Positions 32,994-36,397 of a DNA stretch of 36,397 nucleotides are shown here, one piece after another (position 1 is the stretch's first letter; every line of letters begins with the position of its first letter). Position numbers and translations under genes: made by a program. This stretch comes from Lentisphaeria bacterium UBA1776 (GTDB lineage: Bacteria > Verrucomicrobiota > Lentisphaeria > Victivallales > Victivallaceae). The notes below the pieces were generated by a model. It was not told the origin of the DNA. It did not search any database and worked only from the letters and a program-made list of their open reading frames with translations. The DNA lies in contig DCGO01000146.1 of assembly GCA_002314605.1 (NCBI GenBank), positions 1-36,397 on the forward strand. The letters run 5' to 3'.

Positions 32994-33920
32994 ATGGCGA
33001 AAATCACAATGAACGATCTGTTGGAAGCCGGTTGTCACTTCGGGCATCAGACCCGTCGCTGGAACCCCCGCATGAAGAAGTACGTCTATGGTGCCAAGAG
33101 CGGCATCTCCATCATCGACCTGGGCAAAACCATGCACCAGCTGGCCGCAGCCTGCAATTTTCTGCAGAACGTGGTGGTCAAGGGCGGCGATATTCTCTTT
33201 GTGGGCACCAAGCGTCAGGCCAGCGAGATCACCCGGAATCTGGCGGAAAAGACCGGCATGTTCTGCGTCTCCGAGCGCTGGCTGGGCGGCACGCTCACCA
33301 ACAATGTCACCATCCGCAAGAGCATTGCAAAAATGCTGGAAATTGACGAAAAGGTCAACTCCGATGCAGCTGCCGGCATGAAGAAGAAAGAGGTTTCCCT
33401 GCTTCAGCGGGATTCCGAGAAGCTTCACCGCAATCTGGACGGCATTGCCAATATGAAGAAACTCCCGGCAGCGCTGGTGATCATCGACGTCTGCCACGAG
33501 GCCAACGCCGTCCGTGAAGCCAACAAACTTCACATTCCCATCGTCGCCCTCATCGATACCGACGGCGACCCCTCCCTCATTGACTACCCGGTTGCCGCCA
33601 ATGACGATGCGGTGAAGTCCATTCAGATCATTACGGACCTCTTCGGCGATGCGATCCTCACCGCCAAGGAGATCTATCAGAAGCGCGTGGTGGAGGAAAA
33701 GACTGCCAAGGGCGCTGCCGAGAAGGCCGCCGCCGATGAGGCGGAAGCCGCCGCCCCCGCAGCTGCCGAGGACAAGCCGAAGCGCGTCCGCAAGCCCCGG
33801 GCCAAGGCCGATGCCGCCGCCGAGGAAAAAGCCACAGACAAGCCGGCGGAAGCCGTTGCGGAGGACAAGCCGAAGCGCGTCCGCAAGCCCCGGGCTCCCA
33901 AGGCTGAAAGCGCCGAGTAA
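32994..33920 (+). CDS. rpsB: Ribosomal protein S2 with a long basic C-terminal extension
   Basis: The 308-residue protein has a complete S2 core: LLEAGCHFGHQTRRWNPRM at the start, LFVGTKRQA, RWLGGTLTN and the central coiled coil, ending near ILTAKEIYQKRV (about residue 235). S2 is usually 225-260 residues; here about 70 extra Ala/Lys/Glu/Arg-rich residues follow, with two copies of EDKPKRVRKPRA. ATG 32994 follows AAGGAG at 8 nt; the GTG at 32985 would overlap this ribosome-binding site. tsf follows after 36 bp, the standard rpsB-tsf pair. Confidence 0.95.
   Translation: MAKITMNDLLEAGCHFGHQTRRWNPRMKKYVYGAKSGISIIDLGKTMHQLAAACNFLQNVVVKGGDILFVGTKRQASEITRNLAEKTGMFCVSERWLGGTLTNNVTIRKSIAKMLEIDEKVNSDAAAGMKKKEVSLLQRDSEKLHRNLDGIANMKKLPAALVIIDVCHEANAVREANKLHIPIVALIDTDGDPSLIDYPVAANDDAVKSIQIITDLFGDAILTAKEIYQKRVVEEKTAKGAAEKAAADEAEAAAPAAAEDKPKRVRKPRAKADAAAEEKATDKPAEAVAEDKPKRVRKPRAPKAESAE
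33768..33895 (+). repeat. Two identical 35-bp direct repeats inside rpsB
   Basis: The copies at 33768-33802 and 33861-33895 read identically and are 93 bp apart in phase (31 codons). They encode the repeated EDKPKRVRKPRA block of the S2 extension. Identity even at synonymous positions suggests recent duplication or gene conversion. Confidence 0.85.
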
Positions 33921-33956
33921 GTTCTGAATTTTATCTATATACAGGAGACAATCAAG

Positions 33957-34751
33957 ATGATCACTGCGGAAATTGTCAAGGCCCTGCGCGACAAAACCGG
34001 CGCCGGGATGATGGACTGCAAACGCGCCCTTACTGAGGCGAACGGCGATATGGACAAGGCCATTGAGGTCCTGCGCAAAGCCGGCGCCGCCAAGGCGGAC
34101 AAGAAATCCGGCCGGGCCACCAACAACGGCAAGCTCGGCACCATCGCCTGCGGCAGCAAGGCCGCCATGGTGGAAGTCCTTTGCGAGACGGACTTTGCGG
34201 CCAACACCGACCAGTTCAAGGACCTCGTCAAGCAGGTCTGCGAAGCGGCGGTGAACGTTCCCGGCGAGGGGGATGTGACTGAAGCAGTCAATACCGCCTG
34301 CAAGGAACTGCTGACCGGCAAGATCGCCACCATCGGCGAAAATATGCAGATCCGCCGGGCCATGAAGTGGGAAGGCACGGGACTCTTCGACTGCTATCTC
34401 CACACTGCCAGCCGCATCGGCGTTCTGGTGGAAGTGGAAGGTGAAATGGACAAGGAGTTCGTCCATAATGTCTGCATCCACATCGCGGCCTTCAGTCCCC
34501 GGTACATCTGCAGCAAGTGCATCCCCGAGGATGTGATCAACAACGAAAAAGCCATCGCCAAAGCCCAGCTCACCGGCAAGCCGGAGAACATCATCGAAAA
34601 AATCGTGATGGGCAAGATCAACAAGTGGTACACGGAAGTCTGCCTCATGAATCAGCCCTGGATCGACGATGCCAAGACCTGCATCGCCAAGATGAAGCCG
34701 AACATGACCGTCAAACGCATGGTCCGCTGGGAAATCGGCGAAGAGCTCTGA
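33957..34751 (+). CDS. tsf: Elongation factor Ts
   Basis: The 264-residue protein is the nucleotide-exchange factor for EF-Tu. It starts with the UBA-like N-terminal domain (VKALRDKTGAGMMDCKRAL), has the dimer-core segment VEVLCETDFAAN and the C-terminal HIAAFSPRYI and MNQPWIDD blocks. It is a shorter EF-Ts than E. coli's 283 residues but within the family range. ATG 33957 has AGGAG at 9 nt. A strong terminator follows. Confidence 0.95.
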   Translation: MITAEIVKALRDKTGAGMMDCKRALTEANGDMDKAIEVLRKAGAAKADKKSGRATNNGKLGTIACGSKAAMVEVLCETDFAANTDQFKDLVKQVCEAAVNVPGEGDVTEAVNTACKELLTGKIATIGENMQIRRAMKWEGTGLFDCYLHTASRIGVLVEVEGEMDKEFVHNVCIHIAAFSPRYICSKCIPEDVINNEKAIAKAQLTGKPENIIEKIVMGKINKWYTEVCLMNQPWIDDAKTCIAKMKPNMTVKRMVRWEIGEEL

Positions 34752-34775
34752 TCCCAGAAACAGTGTTTCATCCAT

Positions 34776-34806
34776 GGACCGGTCCGCAGGGGCCGGTCCT
34801 TTTTTT
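34776..34806 (+). terminator. Rho-independent terminator of rpsB-tsf
   Basis: A 10-bp stem, GGACCGGTCC (34776-34785) with GGGCCGGTCC (34790-34799, one T-G wobble), 4-nt loop GCAG, then seven Ts (34800-34806), 24 bp after tsf. Confidence 0.9.
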
Positions 34807-34810
34807 GTCT

Positions 34811-34831
34811 GCGCCCTGCCTGCCAGGGCGC
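34811..34831. other. Third hairpin between two facing terminators
   Basis: GCGCCCTG (34811-34818) and CAGGGCGC (34824-34831) form a perfect 8-bp stem with a 5-nt loop. The flanking TTTTTTGT (34801-34808) and ACAAAAAA (34832-34839) can extend it past a 2-nt bulge. Those T and A runs are the U-tracts of the two facing terminators, so this stem would compete with them or back them up. Confidence 0.55.
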
Positions 34832-34833
34832 AC

Positions 34834-34869
34834 AAAAAAGAACTGCCGCAAACGGTTTTACAGCAGTTC
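34834..34869 (-). terminator. Rho-independent terminator of the Gfo/Idh/MocA gene
   Basis: On the minus strand GAACTGCTG (34869-34861) pairs with CGGCAGTTC (34848-34840, one wobble), followed by six Ts (34839-34834). It begins 20 bp after the stop of the oxidoreductase gene. Confidence 0.75.
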
Positions 34870-34889
34870 CACAGAACGGCAAGCTTAAA

Positions 34890-36397
34890 TCACAGCTTGA
34901 TATCCCATCCGTTGCGGTTCACCGGCCGTTTCAGCCATGTCGGATCACCGGTGCCGTTGGCAAAGGTGCACTTAACCGGATCCCAGTCAAAGCCGGAATC
35001 ATAGACATAGCTCATATTGCAGAGCTGGCAGAGGATCGCCGCACGGGCACCGGTCTCCGCCGGAGAAATGGTCATTTTCCGGGAAATACAGCAGTCCACA
35101 AAGTTCTTCTCCTGCAGCGGGCTCCTGTAAAGCTGCACCTTGGCTTTCGCCAGCTTGAAAGTACGGTCCAGCTTGTCCAGACAGTCTGCGAGACTCCGGT
35201 CCGCCTGCTGGGCAGGATCGAAACCATACTCCTTGCCCAGAGTACCGGCAACTTTCTTCATCCTGGCGAAACTCATATCATCCAGAGCCTTGCGGATCTG
35301 TTTTGTGGGCTTCACGCCCTTGCCGAGCCAGACGGAGATCCGGCCGCGGTTTACCGCCACGATCCCCTTGGTGCCGTAGAAAACCGTACCCCAGTTTCCG
35401 AAAGGATTGTGCTGGATCACGCATCCGTCCGCCAGAACGAACTTCATGCCGAACTGGCGGCGGCCGCCGTGAAGCGGATTCCGGGAGTAGGGTTCATCGG
35501 AACGGATGACCTTCACCGGACCGGATTTATCCAGATCCAGACCCCACTGGGCGATATCCAGATGATGGGCGCCCCAGTCACCGTTGTAACCCGTGCCGTA
35601 ATTGTCGTCAAACCGCCAGAACATGGGATAGAATTCAGCCAGTTTGCGGGGAGCGCACTGGTCCGAATACGGGGCCCATGCCGCGGGACCGAGCCACATA
35701 TTCCAGTCCACATCTTCATTGGGGGCGGATTCCACGGCAATGGTCTGAAATTTCTTTGCCGGCCCGTCCCACTGGCAGAAAAACCGGTGGGGATGAGAAG
35801 GGCCGCCCAGATTGGCGGGGAAATTGTCGATATCGGTGTTGTTCTGCGCCGAAGCATTGCCGTAGTTGCAGTCCACATACTTCACATCGCCGATGAAACC
35901 GTTGCGGACGATCATGCATGCAGTGCGGAATTCCCGCCAGGAACGCTGCATGGCTCCAGTCTGGAAGACGCGGTTGTATTTCTTCTGGGCCTTCATGACC
36001 AGCAGAGACTCCTCCACCGAAAAAGTCAGGGGCTTCTCGCAATACACATCCTTGCCGGCCCTCATGGCGGCGCAGGCCATGTAGGCATGCCAGTGGTCCG
36101 GCGTGGCGATACAGACGGCATCAATCTCTTTGTTGCTGATAATGTCACGGAAATCGGCCACCGCCTTGCATTTGGCAAGCTTGGCGAGCTTGTTTTTGCG
36201 GTAGAAATCATTCACATACTTGGCGCCAGCCTCCCGGCGGACCCGGTCACAGTCGCAGACCGCCTTGATCACCACATTGGACTGCTCAATAAAGTGGTGA
36301 ACCAGCACACTGCGGGCCTGGATACCGTAGCCGATAAGCCCCATATTCACGACCTTGACGGCCGATTTTGCCGCAGGCTTCGCGGCGGCCTTGACTG
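34890..36397 (-). CDS. Gfo/Idh/MocA-family oxidoreductase, 5' end outside the window
   Basis: The visible 502 codons have no stop up to the window edge. The N-terminal Rossmann segment is MGLIGYGIQARSVLVHHF, the catalytic EKPLTFSVEES gives the EKP motif, and the C-terminal domain has GDWGAHHLDIAQWGLDLD, as in large (about 450-500 residue) sugar-oxidoreductase-like members common in Lentisphaerota and Planctomycetes. Codons before the Rossmann start read VKAAAKPAAKSAVKVV. This Ala/Lys-rich stretch may be the end of a Tat signal peptide and spacer (inference); an internal start at 36350 (GTG) or 36344 (ATG) is a less likely alternative. The substrate is unknown. Confidence 0.85.
   Translation of the reverse strand, partial: VKAAAKPAAKSAVKVVNMGLIGYGIQARSVLVHHFIEQSNVVIKAVCDCDRVRREAGAKYVNDFYRKNKLAKLAKCKAVADFRDIISNKEIDAVCIATPDHWHAYMACAAMRAGKDVYCEKPLTFSVEESLLVMKAQKKYNRVFQTGAMQRSWREFRTACMIVRNGFIGDVKYVDCNYGNASAQNNTDIDNFPANLGGPSHPHRFFCQWDGPAKKFQTIAVESAPNEDVDWNMWLGPAAWAPYSDQCAPRKLAEFYPMFWRFDDNYGTGYNGDWGAHHLDIAQWGLDLDKSGPVKVIRSDEPYSRNPLHGGRRQFGMKFVLADGCVIQHNPFGNWGTVFYGTKGIVAVNRGRISVWLGKGVKPTKQIRKALDDMSFARMKKVAGTLGKEYGFDPAQQADRSLADCLDKLDRTFKLAKAKVQLYRSPLQEKNFVDCCISRKMTISPAETGARAAILCQLCNMSYVYDSGFDWDPVKCTFANGTGDPTWLKRPVNRNGWDIKL

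Noticed and set aside
32661..34835. Long minus-strand frame opposite rpsB and tsf
   Set aside because: rpsB and tsf are unmistakable, and the antisense frame is low complexity.
1..36397. tRNA, rRNA, CRISPR, IS or prophage
   Set aside because: No cloverleaf, repeat array, transposase or phage gene was seen in gaps or frames.

Overview
The window reads as a bacterial chromosome segment of fairly high GC with densely packed genes, many overlapping by 1-8 bp (ATGA, TGATG and TTGA junctions). The organism is most likely a Gram-negative member of the PVC superphylum, probably Lentisphaerota (Victivallales-like). This is an inference from three things: a V-type ATPase operon in the order E-DUF2764-A-B-D-I-K, which I know from Chlamydiae; a Gfo/Idh/MocA oxidoreductase preceded by an Ala/Lys-rich segment that looks like the end of an export signal; and an MlaA-type lipoprotein, which implies an outer membrane. 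No phage, IS element, CRISPR array, rRNA or tRNA was seen.

Layout. 118-3146 (+): a TadC-like pilus-assembly protein, a polytopic GT-C-like glycosyltransferase and a Nif3-family protein. 15878 down to 3149 (-): a long run of same-strand genes comprising homoserine dehydrogenase, an ectoine-type aspartate kinase, the seven-gene V-ATPase block, a SpoU/TrmH rRNA methyltransferase, NagA and a Rossmann methyltransferase. 16099-23209 (+): a membrane-anchored nuclease, HisF, a sodium:solute symporter with a structured leader, a TsaC/Sua5 protein, an MlaA-alpha/beta-hydrolase fusion lipoprotein and a small esterase. 28171 down to 23231 (-): a GT-C membrane protein, a small coiled-coil membrane protein, an exported protein of unknown family, a YkgJ-type cysteine-cluster protein, and two adjacent proteins that look like phosphohexomutases lacking their catalytic motifs. 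30428 down to 28189 (-): coaD, yceD/DUF177 and a DUF1015 protein. 30536-34751 (+): ribF, a membrane-anchored MerR-like HTH/coiled-coil protein, acpS, rpsB and tsf. 34890 to the right edge (-): a Gfo/Idh/MocA oxidoreductase cut by the window end.

Most genes are housekeeping: translation (rpsB, tsf, yceD, tsaC, rRNA methyltransferases), cofactors (coaD, ribF, acpS), amino acids (hom, ask, hisF) and energy (V-ATPase). The proteolipid keeps the residues that bind Na+ in Enterococcus hirae NtpK, so the pump may handle Na+ and supply the nearby sodium symporter.

The most unusual content is (1) the MlaA-alpha/beta-hydrolase fusion with a complete apparent catalytic triad, (2) the tandem degenerate phosphohexomutase-like pair in one operon with an exported protein of unknown family, (3) the membrane-tethered MerR-like protein, and (4) a recurrent promoter pattern (TTGnnn, 16-17 nt, TATATT-like) found upstream of seven genes. 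Calls of families and homologies are from reading the proteins by eye; no database search was run.
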